Source: Mannheimia granulomatis | GTDB taxonomy: Bacteria > Pseudomonadota > Gammaproteobacteria > Enterobacterales > Pasteurellaceae | DNA length: 64,000 nt | Assembly (NCBI RefSeq): GCF_013377255.1 | Contig: NZ_CP016614.1 | Span: forward strand, 141,501 to 205,500 | Reading direction: 5' to 3' | Position numbers and translations under genes: made by a program | Part shown: positions 43,753 to 52,011 of the stretch, piece by piece | How positions within the stretch are numbered: the first letter of the stretch is position 1 | Layout of the letters: each line of letters starts with the position of its first letter | The notes under the pieces: generated by a model | Told to the model about the DNA's origin: nothing | Seen by the model: only the letters and a program-made list of their open reading frames with translations | The model's database searches: none

Positions 43753-45087
43753 TTAATTTAATGTTCCCCACAGATCATATTCATCTGCGTTTGTAATTGT
43801 GACTGAAATAATTTGGCCCACCGTAATATCTCGGTTTTCAGGTTTATCGACATAAACCAAACCGTCAATTTCCGGTGCATCTGCTTGGGAGCGACCGATA
43901 ATGCCTTCTTCATCAATTTCATCAACGATGACTTGCAAAGTTTTGCCGATTTTACGTTGCAGACGCTCGGTAGAAATCTGTTGTTGTAGTGCCATAAAGC
44001 GGTGGAAACGTTCCTCTTTAATTTCTTCCGGCACTTGATCTTCCATCTCAGTTGCGACAGCTCCTTCAACCGGGCTGAATTTGAAACAGCCTACACGATC
44101 TAATTGAGCCTCCTGTAAGAAATCAAGCAGCATTTGGAAATCTTCTTCGGTTTCGCCTGGGAAGCCGACGATAAAGGTCGAGCGAATGGTTAAATCCGGG
44201 CAGATTTCACGCCATTTTTTAATGCGTTCCAATGTGCGGTCAATCGAGCCGGGGCGTTTCATTGCTTTCAGGATTTTCGGGCTTGCGTGTTGTAATGGTA
44301 TATCCAAATACGGCAGGATTTTACCGCTTGCCATAAGAGGAATGAGATCGTCCACGCTTGGGTAAGGATAAACATAGTGCAAGCGCACCCATGCACCGAG
44401 CGTGCCGAGCTGCTCGCATAGTGTGGTTAAATCGTTTTTGATTGGCATACCGTTCCAGAACACTGTTTTTGAGCCGTTTTCGCGCTTTTTATCCATTGCA
44501 TATGCTGATGTGTCTTGTGAGACGACTAAAATCTCTTTCACGCCTGCATCAACTAAGCGTTTTGCTTCGTCCAATACCTGCACAATCGAGCGGCTGTCTA
44601 AATCGCCACGCATCGATGGAATAATACAGAAGGTACAACGGTGGTCGCAGCCCTCAGAAATTTTTAGGTAGGCGTAATGTTTCGGCGTCAGTTTTACCCC
44701 TTGTTTCGGTACGAGGTTTACATAGGGGTTATATTCCGGGCGTGGCACATATTTATGTACGTGCTGCATCACCGCCTCATAACTATGCGGACCGGTAATT
44801 TCCAACACTTGCGGGTGGACCTCGCGAATTTGATTTTCTTTAGCACCCAAGCAGCCGGTGACGATTACTTTACCGTTGTTTTGTAATGCTTCACCGATAC
44901 TTTCGAGTGATTCTTGCACCGCACTGTCGATAAAACCACAGGTGTTTACAATGACTAAATCTGCACCTTCGTAGCTTGGAATAATATTGTAACCGTCAGA
45001 ACGTAACTCCGTTAAAATACGTTCTGAATCCACAAGGTTTTTAGGACAGCCTAGGCTGATAAATCCGATATTTGGTGAAGCACTCAT
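43753..45087 (-). CDS. rimO: Ribosomal protein S12 methylthiotransferase RimO
   Basis: A 444-residue radical SAM enzyme that methylthiolates an Asp of ribosomal protein S12. It has the UPF0004 N-terminal domain with three conserved Cys (SLGCPKNLVDSE, NTCGFIDSA, GCLGAKE), the radical SAM motif EGCDHRCTFCIIPSMRG, and a C-terminal TRAM domain (about 375-444). In A. pleuropneumoniae rimO belongs to the same operon as ngt; here the two are 9 bp apart with rimO first. Confidence 0.97.
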   Translation of the reverse strand: MSASPNIGFISLGCPKNLVDSERILTELRSDGYNIIPSYEGADLVIVNTCGFIDSAVQESLESIGEALQNNGKVIVTGCLGAKENQIREVHPQVLEITGPHSYEAVMQHVHKYVPRPEYNPYVNLVPKQGVKLTPKHYAYLKISEGCDHRCTFCIIPSMRGDLDSRSIVQVLDEAKRLVDAGVKEILVVSQDTSAYAMDKKRENGSKTVFWNGMPIKNDLTTLCEQLGTLGAWVRLHYVYPYPSVDDLIPLMASGKILPYLDIPLQHASPKILKAMKRPGSIDRTLERIKKWREICPDLTIRSTFIVGFPGETEEDFQMLLDFLQEAQLDRVGCFKFSPVEGAVATEMEDQVPEEIKEERFHRFMALQQQISTERLQRKIGKTLQVIVDEIDEEGIIGRSQADAPEIDGLVYVDKPENRDITVGQIISVTITNADEYDLWGTLN

Positions 45088-45146
45088 ATAACTCTCAATA
45101 TAAAAAATAAAAAACCCTACAATTTGTCTTGTAGGTAAAAAAAGTT

Positions 45147-45172
45147 GGGCAAGATTTTACAAAATCTTGCCC
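45147..45172 (-). terminator. mtnN terminator
   Basis: GGGCAAGATTTT and AAAATCTTGCCC form a 12-bp stem with a 2-nt spacer. On the minus strand it is followed by AACTTTTTTTACC. Confidence 0.8.
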
Positions 45173-45241
45173 TAAATAGCGATAACAAGCGGTCAAATTT
45201 TAATAAACATTTACAAACTTGAAACTAGCTTAATTTAAGTT

Positions 45242-45934
45242 CTAATCTAAATCAGTGAGCATAGCAATGACAATCGCAGAAGACTTTTCTGCCGCTAGCG
45301 GTAAAAATTCTTCAAAGGAAAGATGAGATTCTTTATCCGCTACATCTGAAACTGCACGCACTACTACGAAAGGCACATCAAAAGCGTGGCAGACTTGAGC
45401 AATCGCTGCAGCTTCCATTTCAACCGCAACCACATTTGGGAAGTTTCGGCGGATCTCTGCGATTTTTTCAGCCCCGTTAATAAAAGCATCACCACTACAG
45501 ATTAAGCCGGAAACCACGTTAAAACCGGCTTTTTGTGCCTCTTTTTTAGCAAATTCCACTAATTCTTCATTAGGGGAGAATGCCGCCGGATTTGACGGAA
45601 GCTGCCCGATTTCATAACCGAAAGCAGTAACATCAACATCATGATGGCGTACTTCCGTAGAGATAAGAATATCACCGACATTTAAATTTGAGTCTAAGCC
45701 ACCGGCAGAGCCTGTATTAATGATTAAATCCGGCTGCACGAGTTGTATAAGCAGTGTTGTACCTACAGCTGCCGATACTTTACCGATTCCCGATTGTAAT
45801 AATGCCACACGGGTGTGATTGATTTTTCCTTCAAAAATTTTACAGCCGGCTAATTCGGTTACTTTAGGTTCTACCATTAAATTACGTAGAATTTCAATTT
45901 CTTGTGCCATTGCACCAATAATACCAATTTTCAT
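45242..45934 (-). CDS. mtnN: 5'-methylthioadenosine/S-adenosylhomocysteine nucleosidase
   Basis: A 230-residue nucleosidase (Pfs) that cleaves methylthioadenosine and S-adenosylhomocysteine, supplying the LuxS pathway and purine salvage. Family blocks are MKIGIIGAMAQEIEIL, LLQSGIGKVSAAVGTTLL, NTGSAGGLDSNL, VVAVEMEAAAIAQVCH (catalytic Glu region) and VVVRAVSDVADKESHLSF (catalytic Asp). Usual length. Confidence 0.97.
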   Translation of the reverse strand: MKIGIIGAMAQEIEILRNLMVEPKVTELAGCKIFEGKINHTRVALLQSGIGKVSAAVGTTLLIQLVQPDLIINTGSAGGLDSNLNVGDILISTEVRHHDVDVTAFGYEIGQLPSNPAAFSPNEELVEFAKKEAQKAGFNVVSGLICSGDAFINGAEKIAEIRRNFPNVVAVEMEAAAIAQVCHAFDVPFVVVRAVSDVADKESHLSFEEFLPLAAEKSSAIVIAMLTDLD

Positions 45935-45979
45935 CTTTTCTCTTCTTCTGTTTTTATGTGTGAAAACACTATTATAGCA

Positions 45980-46201
45980 TTAATAGTGTGGTGGAGGCGT
46001 TTCTTCTGCTTGAGAGGCAATTTGACTTCCTTGGATGCCCTTAAACTTTTCTGCTAAGTGACGGATTTGGGTTTGTAGCTTATCTACAGCAAATTGCTGC
46101 TCGATTAGAGATTGGTTTAATTCCTCAATAATCAGCTCTTGAAACGCAACTTTTGTTTCTAATTCGGTAATTCTCATTGAAACTGTATAATTATCATCCA
46201 T
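45980..46201 (-). CDS. slyX: SlyX family protein
   Basis: A 73-residue coiled-coil protein of the SlyX family with a heptad-rich core (RITELETKVAFQELIIEELNQ...) and the signature C-terminus ASQAEETPPPHY. The ATG at 46201 is chosen over a TTG 51 bp upstream; another in-frame Met stands at residue 9. Function is unknown. It is divergent from fkpA, the same arrangement as in enterobacteria. Confidence 0.92.
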   Translation of the reverse strand: MDDNYTVSMRITELETKVAFQELIIEELNQSLIEQQFAVDKLQTQIRHLAEKFKGIQGSQIASQAEETPPPHY

Positions 46202-46287
46202 TTTGAGTAAAAAAAGGTTGTGTGAAACGGAATTACACTTTACCCTATCCAAATAATTCTTAACAGTTATTTTTATAAGGAAAAATT

Positions 46288-47013
46288 ATGTTAAAAGCGA
46301 AATTATCCACTCTTGCTATTATCACCTCTGCTTTTTTTGCAACTCAGGTAATGGCTGAAGAAAAAGCTGATCCGAAATTTGTTGATGATTCATCTTATGC
46401 GGTTGGTGTATTGTTGGGTAAAAATATTGAAGGTGTGATGGAATCACAAAAACACATTTTTACTTATAATCAAGATAAAATTATTGCCGGTGTGCAAGAT
46501 ACGATTAAGAAAACCGGTAAGTTAACCGATGAAGATTTACAAAAGCATTTGAAATCATTAGATGCTTATTTATCGGCTAAAGAAGCGAAAATTACCGAAG
46601 AAAAGAATAAAGTAACCCTGGCTTCAGGTGATAAATTTCGTGCGGATTATAAAAAACAATCCGGTGTGAAAGAAACCTCTTCGGGTCTGCTTTATAAAAT
46701 TGAAAAGGAAGGTGCAGGTAGCTCACCAAAACCGGAAGATACTGTAAAAGTACATTATAAAGGTACATTAACAGACGGCACGGTTTTTGATAGCTCATAC
46801 GAGCGCGGTGAGCCAATTGAGTTTCAATTGAGTCAATTAATCCCGGGATGGATTGAGGCGATTCCAATGCTGAAAAAAGGCGGAAAAATGGAAATTGTTC
46901 TACCGCCGAAATTAGGTTATGGTGAGCGTGCTGCGGGTAAAATTCCAGCGAATTCAACCTTAAAATTTGAAATTGAATTATTAGATTTCAAAGCGGCTGA
47001 AGAGAAAAAATAA
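46288..47013 (+). CDS. fkpA: FKBP-type peptidyl-prolyl isomerase FkpA
   Basis: A 241-residue periplasmic peptidyl-prolyl cis-trans isomerase and chaperone. The signal peptide ends near residue 23 (TQVMA-EEK). The N-terminal dimerisation domain with SYAVGVLLGKNIE and the LTDEDLQKHL region precedes the FKBP domain (about 130-236), with VKVHYKGTLTDGTVFDSSYERGEP, IPGWIEAIPMLKKGGK and LGYGERAAGKIPANSTL. It starts the fkpA-yheO-tusDCB order conserved with E. coli. Confidence 0.95.
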   Translation: MLKAKLSTLAIITSAFFATQVMAEEKADPKFVDDSSYAVGVLLGKNIEGVMESQKHIFTYNQDKIIAGVQDTIKKTGKLTDEDLQKHLKSLDAYLSAKEAKITEEKNKVTLASGDKFRADYKKQSGVKETSSGLLYKIEKEGAGSSPKPEDTVKVHYKGTLTDGTVFDSSYERGEPIEFQLSQLIPGWIEAIPMLKKGGKMEIVLPPKLGYGERAAGKIPANSTLKFEIELLDFKAAEEKK

Positions 47014-47153
47014 GCCAAAGCCCTAAGTAATTGAATCTACACAAGCGGTCGGATTTGTTATAAGATTTGCAGGCTTGCGTTTGAATATTGATTAAGTTGA
47101 TATTCAAGCGTAGGCGTTTTGCAAAATTTTTATAAAATCTGACCGCTTGTATT

Positions 47154-47810
47154 ATGACAAAAAAATTCACGCCTTTTTCAGACGAAGATCATGCTATCCT
47201 CGCCTCTTACTTTCCTATCGTTGACGGTATTGCTGCCTTAATTGGTGAGCATTGCGAAATTGTGCTTCACTCATTAGAGTTTCTGGAGCATTCTGCAATT
47301 TATATTGCCAACGGGCATAATACTAATCGCAAAATTGGTTCACCGATTACCGATCGTGCATTGAAATCTTTACATCACATGGCAACCGATAGCGTGTCTA
47401 AGCCTTATTTTACGAAAGCAAAAGGTGGTGTATTGATGAAATCTATTACTATCGCTATTCGTAACGGAAAACAGCATGTAATTGGTTTATTGTGTGTGAA
47501 TATCAATTTGGAAGTACCGACCTCGCAATTCTTAAGTTCATTTATTGCCCCGTTAGATACTGAAGCAGAAGTGACTTTTGCCAGCTCGGTAGAAGATTTG
47601 GTTTCACAAACCATTCAAACAACGATTGATGATGTGATGGCAGATCGTCAAATTTCCAACAATAATAAAAATCGACAAATTGTCCTTTCATTATTTGAGA
47701 AAGGCATTTTTGATATTAAAGATTCCATTAACCAAGTGGCGGAAAAGTTGGATATTTCGCGTCATACGGTTTATCTCTATATTCGGCAAATTAAACAGGA
47801 TAATGATTAA
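47154..47810 (+). CDS. yheO: YheO-like PAS/helix-turn-helix regulator
   Basis: A 218-residue DNA-binding protein of the YheO family. An N-terminal PAS-like YheO domain (about 15-125) with LASYFPIVDGIAALIGEHCEIVLHSLE is followed by a C-terminal helix-turn-helix (about 165-215) with INQVAEKLDISRHTVYLYIRQIK. Related Haemophilus proteins are competence regulators of similar fold, but this one is placed by its position before tusD. Its last base overlaps the tusD start codon, so translation is probably coupled. Confidence 0.92.
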   Translation: MTKKFTPFSDEDHAILASYFPIVDGIAALIGEHCEIVLHSLEFLEHSAIYIANGHNTNRKIGSPITDRALKSLHHMATDSVSKPYFTKAKGGVLMKSITIAIRNGKQHVIGLLCVNINLEVPTSQFLSSFIAPLDTEAEVTFASSVEDLVSQTIQTTIDDVMADRQISNNNKNRQIVLSLFEKGIFDIKDSINQVAEKLDISRHTVYLYIRQIKQDND

Positions 47811-48187
47811 TGGATTATGTATTAGCGGTAAAATCGCCGGTTTATGGTTCTCAAGCGGCATTTTTGGCATACCAAGTGGCAGAAGAGCTTATCAAAGCAA
47901 ATCACACTATCCGTCAAGTCTTCTTCTTTCAAGACGGAGTCAGCAATGCTAATGCTTTTGTCAATGTCGCAACAGATGAGATTAATTTAGTCGAGATGTG
48001 GAAAAACTTGGCAAAATCTCACCGCTTGCCACTACATTTATGTATTGCAGCAGCACAACGCAGGGGCATTGTTGATGAGCAAAGTTCTCATAACCAAGCA
48101 AACAATTTAGCCGAATGTTTTACCCTTGCCGGCTTAGGTGAATTTAGCCAAGCAGTGCTAAAAGCCGATAGATTACTGACATTTTAA
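47810..48187 (+). CDS. tusD: Sulfurtransferase subunit TusD
   Basis: A 125-residue subunit of the TusBCD complex that relays persulfide sulfur for 2-thiouridine in tRNA wobble positions. The catalytic Cys is in LHLCIAAAQRRGI (about residue 80). N-terminal DYVLAVKSPVYGSQAA and FFQDGVSNANAF match the family. First gene of tusDCB. Confidence 0.96.
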   Translation: MDYVLAVKSPVYGSQAAFLAYQVAEELIKANHTIRQVFFFQDGVSNANAFVNVATDEINLVEMWKNLAKSHRLPLHLCIAAAQRRGIVDEQSSHNQANNLAECFTLAGLGEFSQAVLKADRLLTF

Positions 48188-48188
48188 A

Positions 48189-48560
48189 ATGAAAAAATAC
48201 AAGCTCGCCTTTTTATTTACACAGCCACCTTTCGGCTCTGCTGTTAGCCGTGAAGGGCTAGATGCTTTATTGGCTGCCAGTGCATTTTGTGATGAACAAG
48301 ATATCGCGATTTGCTTTTTGAATGATGGTATATTTAATTTGCTTGCCGGTCAGCAACCGGAGATATTGCTGCAAAAAGATCACATTTCTACTTTTAAATT
48401 ATTGTCGCTTTATGATTTAAATGAGTGCTTTGTCTGCCAAGATTCTGTGAGGGTACGTCAATTAGAGCAAGCGCAGTGGATGCTGGCGAATATCCAATTT
48501 AAAACACAGGTGGAGATTTTTACTATTCTCCAACAAGCAGAAAAAGTGCTGACTTTTTAA
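48189..48560 (+). CDS. tusC: Sulfurtransferase subunit TusC
   Basis: A 123-residue DsrF-like subunit of TusBCD. Recognised by LAFLFTQPPFGSAVSREGLDALLAASAF and FLNDGIFNLLAGQQP. It lies 1 bp after tusD. Confidence 0.95.
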   Translation: MKKYKLAFLFTQPPFGSAVSREGLDALLAASAFCDEQDIAICFLNDGIFNLLAGQQPEILLQKDHISTFKLLSLYDLNECFVCQDSVRVRQLEQAQWMLANIQFKTQVEIFTILQQAEKVLTF

Positions 48561-48569
48561 GGAATATCA

Positions 48570-48845
48570 ATGCTTTATACATTTTCGAAAGCGCAATATG
48601 ATGCTGAAACGCTAGACACTTTTTTAACGCATCTTAATGAGAACGATGTAGTCGTATTATGGCAAGATGGGGTACTGCAAGCGGTCAAAAATCAAGATTT
48701 TTTTGCGAAATTGCCTCGCTGTTATCTTTTAGAACAAGATGTGGTTGCCAGAGGGCTAAATGAATCGCTTCGAATATTTAAAACTCTTTCATTATCTGAA
48801 TTCATCGGTTTAACTGAAAAAAATTTTCCACAAATTGCACTTTAG
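48570..48845 (+). CDS. tusB: Sulfurtransferase subunit TusB
   Basis: A 91-residue DsrH-like subunit of TusBCD. It begins MLYTFSKAQYDAETLDTFL, contains DVVVLWQDGVLQAV and ends in a short acidic/hydrophobic tail. It lies 9 bp after tusC in the conserved order. Confidence 0.93.
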   Translation: MLYTFSKAQYDAETLDTFLTHLNENDVVVLWQDGVLQAVKNQDFFAKLPRCYLLEQDVVARGLNESLRIFKTLSLSEFIGLTEKNFPQIAL

Positions 48846-48916
48846 CGAATAATAGTTTTGTCAGTAACAGTATTTTAGATTATGATGTAATCAATTCTTA
48901 AATGAGGGAAAATCCA

Positions 48917-49861
48917 ATGAAAGCAAAATATCTTGTTTCGTTAGTCGCAATGGTGCCACTATTAGCAACGGCAGAAGAAAATACGACCTGGGTTGATAAA
49001 CAGCACTCAACAGTCAGTAATAAGTTAGATAGTTGGGCAGATAATATTAATACTTGGTTAGGTGAAACAGACCCGAACAAACCAGGTACTGCAAGCTTAC
49101 GTGTTATGTTGGATAGCCAATGGAATAAGCATGATAAATTTACTTATAAGCCTCGTGTTCGAGGAAAAATTAAGTTGCCGGTTTTGAAAAAGCATCTTAA
49201 TGTGGTATTTGGTGATGATGAGTTAGATAACGAAATTACCGATAAAACCCATGTTGGCAAAATGTACAAAAATCTTCCTCAAAATAAACGTTATAATTCC
49301 CGAGAGGCTCGAGATTCAAACTCATCTATCGGTTTACGTTGGTCAGATAATATTAAAGCACTTGGTATTGAAACCGACCTCGATGGCGGTATTCGTTCCG
49401 GTAGCGATATTTTCGGACGTTTACGTATCAGCAAAGAATGGCAAATTACTGACCAATTCAGCACCCGTTTAGAGCAAATCTACCGTTACGGTACCGAGAG
49501 TAAACATTATTTACGTACTAATTTTGAAAATAAATATCAAGAAACGGACACTACGTTTATTATGAACCATACCCATTTTGAATATCGTCATGATGTGGAT
49601 GAAGAACGCAGTTGGGGAAACAGTTTATATCGCCAGCATAATTTTAAACCGTTAAGTCATATCAGCTACGGTATCTCATTTGGTGGACGTTTAGACAAAG
49701 ATTTATCAAGATTTAATCATTGGGGACCTTTTGTTAGCTATCGTCAACCGATTTGGCGTAATTGGCTATTCGTGCAACCGGAAATCAGTTTCTATAACGA
49801 CAAAGACAATAACCGTAAACACTTTATCAATACCTTTGTTCGCTTAGAAGCGATTTTCTAG
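48917..49861 (+). CDS. Outer-membrane beta-barrel protein, unknown
   Basis: A 314-residue exported protein. The ATG at 48917 (GAGGGA site upstream) gives a signal peptide MKAKYLVSLVAMVPLLATA-EEN; an upstream in-frame ATG at 48902 would extend it by five residues. The mature protein is rich in alternating hydrophobic/polar beta-strand segments and ends in an aromatic residue (LEAIF), as outer-membrane barrels do. It contains a SGSDIFGRLRISKEW strand and a TFIMNHTHFEYRHD strand. I do not recognise a named family. No operon partner is present: a strong terminator follows. Confidence 0.8.
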   Translation: MKAKYLVSLVAMVPLLATAEENTTWVDKQHSTVSNKLDSWADNINTWLGETDPNKPGTASLRVMLDSQWNKHDKFTYKPRVRGKIKLPVLKKHLNVVFGDDELDNEITDKTHVGKMYKNLPQNKRYNSREARDSNSSIGLRWSDNIKALGIETDLDGGIRSGSDIFGRLRISKEWQITDQFSTRLEQIYRYGTESKHYLRTNFENKYQETDTTFIMNHTHFEYRHDVDEERSWGNSLYRQHNFKPLSHISYGISFGGRLDKDLSRFNHWGPFVSYRQPIWRNWLFVQPEISFYNDKDNNRKHFINTFVRLEAIF

Positions 49862-49875
49862 TAGGCGAAAATAAA

Positions 49876-49922
49876 AGCGGTCAGAATTTGCAAAAAAATA
49901 ACAAATTTTGACCGCTATTTTT
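49876..49922. terminator. Bidirectional terminator between the OMP gene and ulaD
   Basis: AGCGGTCAGAATTTG and CAAATTTTGACCGCT form a long stem (one mismatch) with an A-rich loop, flanked by T-runs. It contains the uptake-sequence core on both arms. Confidence 0.85.
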
Positions 49923-49931
49923 TATGAGAGA

Positions 49932-50612
49932 TTATGCCCAATATTTGTCAATTTCTGCTCGAATTGCTTCGGCAGTTTGTTTACCTTTTTCACCCACTAA
50001 AGCACGACCTGCGATAAAGGCTTTCGCATTTTTGATTTCTTTAAATAGATGAATATCTTCCGGCACGATACCGCCTGTGATCGATAACTCTAAACCTAAC
50101 GCAGAAAGCTGTTTCATTAATTCAACATCTTCAGCCGTCCAGCCCTTGCCTGCAAGTTCTGCATCACGTGAGCGATGGTAAATGGCTTGAGTAACCCCTA
50201 ATTCCACCCATTCTTTTGCGTCTTTTTCAACTGTCCAGTTGCCGTAGATTTCAATTTGAATCTCTTTTTTCACTTTAAGTTCAGGGTGTGCTGCATTGAA
50301 CTCATCTGCCACTTTTTTACAGGCGGCTTTAGTTGCAGGATGAGCAGCTGCTGAAACTGTTAACCAATCTGCACCGGCCTCAAATGCCATTTTGGCTAAA
50401 ATTGCACCGCCATCGGTAGTTTTTAAATCGCACACAATGATGTGATTTGGATGTAAAGCACGCAGGGTTGAGACAGCTTTCATGCCTTCTGCAAATGCAA
50501 GAATAGTACCTACCTCAATGATTTCGACCACCCCTTCAGCCTTTTTGGCATCTGCCACGCCTTTTTCAAGACTAAGGGAATCAAGTGCAATTTGGAGCAT
50601 TGGTTTTGACAT
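49932..50612 (-). CDS. ulaD: 3-keto-L-gulonate-6-phosphate decarboxylase
   Basis: A 226-residue TIM-barrel enzyme of the OMP decarboxylase suprafamily that converts 3-keto-L-gulonate 6-phosphate to L-xylulose 5-phosphate. Blocks seen are QIALDSLSLE, VEIIEVGTILAFAEGMKAV, the VCDLKTTDGG catalytic motif, YHRSRDAE and SITGGIVPEDI. It is the last gene of the ulaAB-aphA-ulaC-ulaD operon. Related hexulose-6-phosphate synthases share the fold, but the ula context settles the role. Confidence 0.95.
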   Translation of the reverse strand: MSKPMLQIALDSLSLEKGVADAKKAEGVVEIIEVGTILAFAEGMKAVSTLRALHPNHIIVCDLKTTDGGAILAKMAFEAGADWLTVSAAAHPATKAACKKVADEFNAAHPELKVKKEIQIEIYGNWTVEKDAKEWVELGVTQAIYHRSRDAELAGKGWTAEDVELMKQLSALGLELSITGGIVPEDIHLFKEIKNAKAFIAGRALVGEKGKQTAEAIRAEIDKYWA

Positions 50613-50698
50613 AATTTATTCCTCTATATCTGGAGATTTGTAAAATTTTGGTGTTTTTTGCCCGCTTGTAGAGCGCAATTATTGCGCCCTAGATAAGC

Positions 50699-51166
50699 TT
50701 AGTTTAATGCCGCATCAATTACCGCATATACCTCTTCGGCGGTTTTACAACGGCGGATTTTGTCTAAATCTACACCGGTGTCGCTATCAGGATCGTCTAG
50801 GACTTGGGTGATCTCCATTAAACCTTGCATATGTTGGTCAGAATCGCTACCGGCAAGAGTGAGCATTACGTGAACCGGCTCGTCTTCACCATCAAAATAG
50901 ATTGGGGTATCAAAAGTAACTAAGGCAAATGATGTTTTAATCACCCCTTCTTCCGGGCGAGCATGTGGCATTGCCAGGCCCGGTGCAAGAATGATATAAG
51001 GCCCCATTTCTTTAATTTTACTGACAATATTGTCATAGTAACGTGGTTCAATTGTGCCGGCTTTTTCGAGTAAGTCTGTTCCGATTTTAATAGCTTCTTC
51101 CCAGTTTGAAGCCGATTGGTTTAATAAAATTGAGTTATTTTCAATAAGAGATTGTTTTAAGTTCAT
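50699..51166 (-). CDS. ulaC: Ascorbate PTS EIIA component
   Basis: A 155-residue PTS EIIA of the mannitol/fructose type that passes phosphate from HPr to the UlaB domain. The phosphorylated His is in LAPGLAMPHARPEEGV (about residue 77). Family blocks GADLLEKAG-type (here GTDLLEKAGTIEPRYYDNIVSKIKEMGPYI) and FDGEDEPVHVMLTLAGSDSDQHMQ are present. It sits between aphA and ulaD. Confidence 0.94.
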   Translation of the reverse strand: MNLKQSLIENNSILLNQSASNWEEAIKIGTDLLEKAGTIEPRYYDNIVSKIKEMGPYIILAPGLAMPHARPEEGVIKTSFALVTFDTPIYFDGEDEPVHVMLTLAGSDSDQHMQGLMEITQVLDDPDSDTGVDLDKIRRCKTAEEVYAVIDAALN

Positions 51167-51196
51167 AACATTACCTTGTGCTGCTTAAGGAGGACG

Positions 51197-51219
51197 TCGC
51201 ACGGGTTCCACCCGTGCGA
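51197..51219. other. Hairpin between ulaC and aphA
   Basis: TCGCACGGG and CCCGTGCGA form a 9-bp GC-rich stem around TTCCA without a T-run. It may stabilise the upstream mRNA part rather than terminate. Confidence 0.6.
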
Positions 51220-51232
51220 GGAGAAATATATC

Positions 51233-51952
51233 TTAGTAGCTAGAGTTAATCAGCACTTCTTCACCATATCCACCTGCTTGTGGGAACGGTAAGTAGGTAG
51301 AGTTGGTAGCACGCAGTAAGCGGATGCCACGAATGCCGGCTTCTTTGGCTGCAAGAATATCGTCATCGCTGTCACCATAGTGGAGCTGAACTTTGTTTTT
51401 CAAGATACCGGCAGTTTTGTTATATGTAGTTTTGAGTTGATCTACGCCATGTCCACCCATAAAATTGACCGGGTGCATTTGTTTGATATTCAAGGTTTTT
51501 TCCAGTAATGGCGTAACTTGGTCATCTTTACCGGCAGTACGACCGGTGATAAAGAAAATTTGGTCACCACGGGCTTGGTGCATATCAATCAGTGCACGAG
51601 CTGCTTCTTTTGGAATTGAGTATTTATCGCAACCTGCGTTGATTTCATCCCAGAACTCTTGTTTTTTCAGATAACTGTGATCTTCCGGTGAGTATTTTTG
51701 TTTGCCGTAGTAAAAGCAGCCACTGCTAGCAAGTACAGTATCATCAATATCAAAGCTGACATTCATTGGTGGTTTTCCTTCAAGGCTTGCTTTGATTTGC
51801 TCTACTGAAACCCAGTGAATTGGGGCTTGTTGTTTTTCTACGCTGCGTGTATCGAAGCCGGCTTGTGTGTATGGTTCTTTGGGGGCAGCTTGGACTGCAC
51901 AAGCAACGGTCGCAGATAATAGAGTAATAAGTAAGGTTCGAGAAAGTTTCAT
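51233..51952 (-). CDS. aphA: Class B acid phosphatase AphA
   Basis: A 239-residue periplasmic HAD-superfamily phosphatase. The signal peptide ends near residue 22 (AVQA-APK). The nucleophile motif is VSFDIDDTVLASSG (Asp68 and Asp70), FFITGRTAGK supplies the phosphate-binding motif, and HYGDSDDDILAAKEAG is the metal site. It dephosphorylates nucleotides and small phosphomonoesters. It lies inside the ascorbate operon between ulaAB and ulaC, an arrangement not known from E. coli. In the periplasm it could release substrate from phosphorylated ascorbate or similar esters, but that is inference. Confidence 0.94.
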   Translation of the reverse strand: MKLSRTLLITLLSATVACAVQAAPKEPYTQAGFDTRSVEKQQAPIHWVSVEQIKASLEGKPPMNVSFDIDDTVLASSGCFYYGKQKYSPEDHSYLKKQEFWDEINAGCDKYSIPKEAARALIDMHQARGDQIFFITGRTAGKDDQVTPLLEKTLNIKQMHPVNFMGGHGVDQLKTTYNKTAGILKNKVQLHYGDSDDDILAAKEAGIRGIRLLRATNSTYLPFPQAGGYGEEVLINSSY

Positions 51953-52011
51953 ATATGGTTCCTTCTGTTTTTGTAGGGAAATCGGGGCAAAAATGCCCCG
52001 TCAATTAATAA

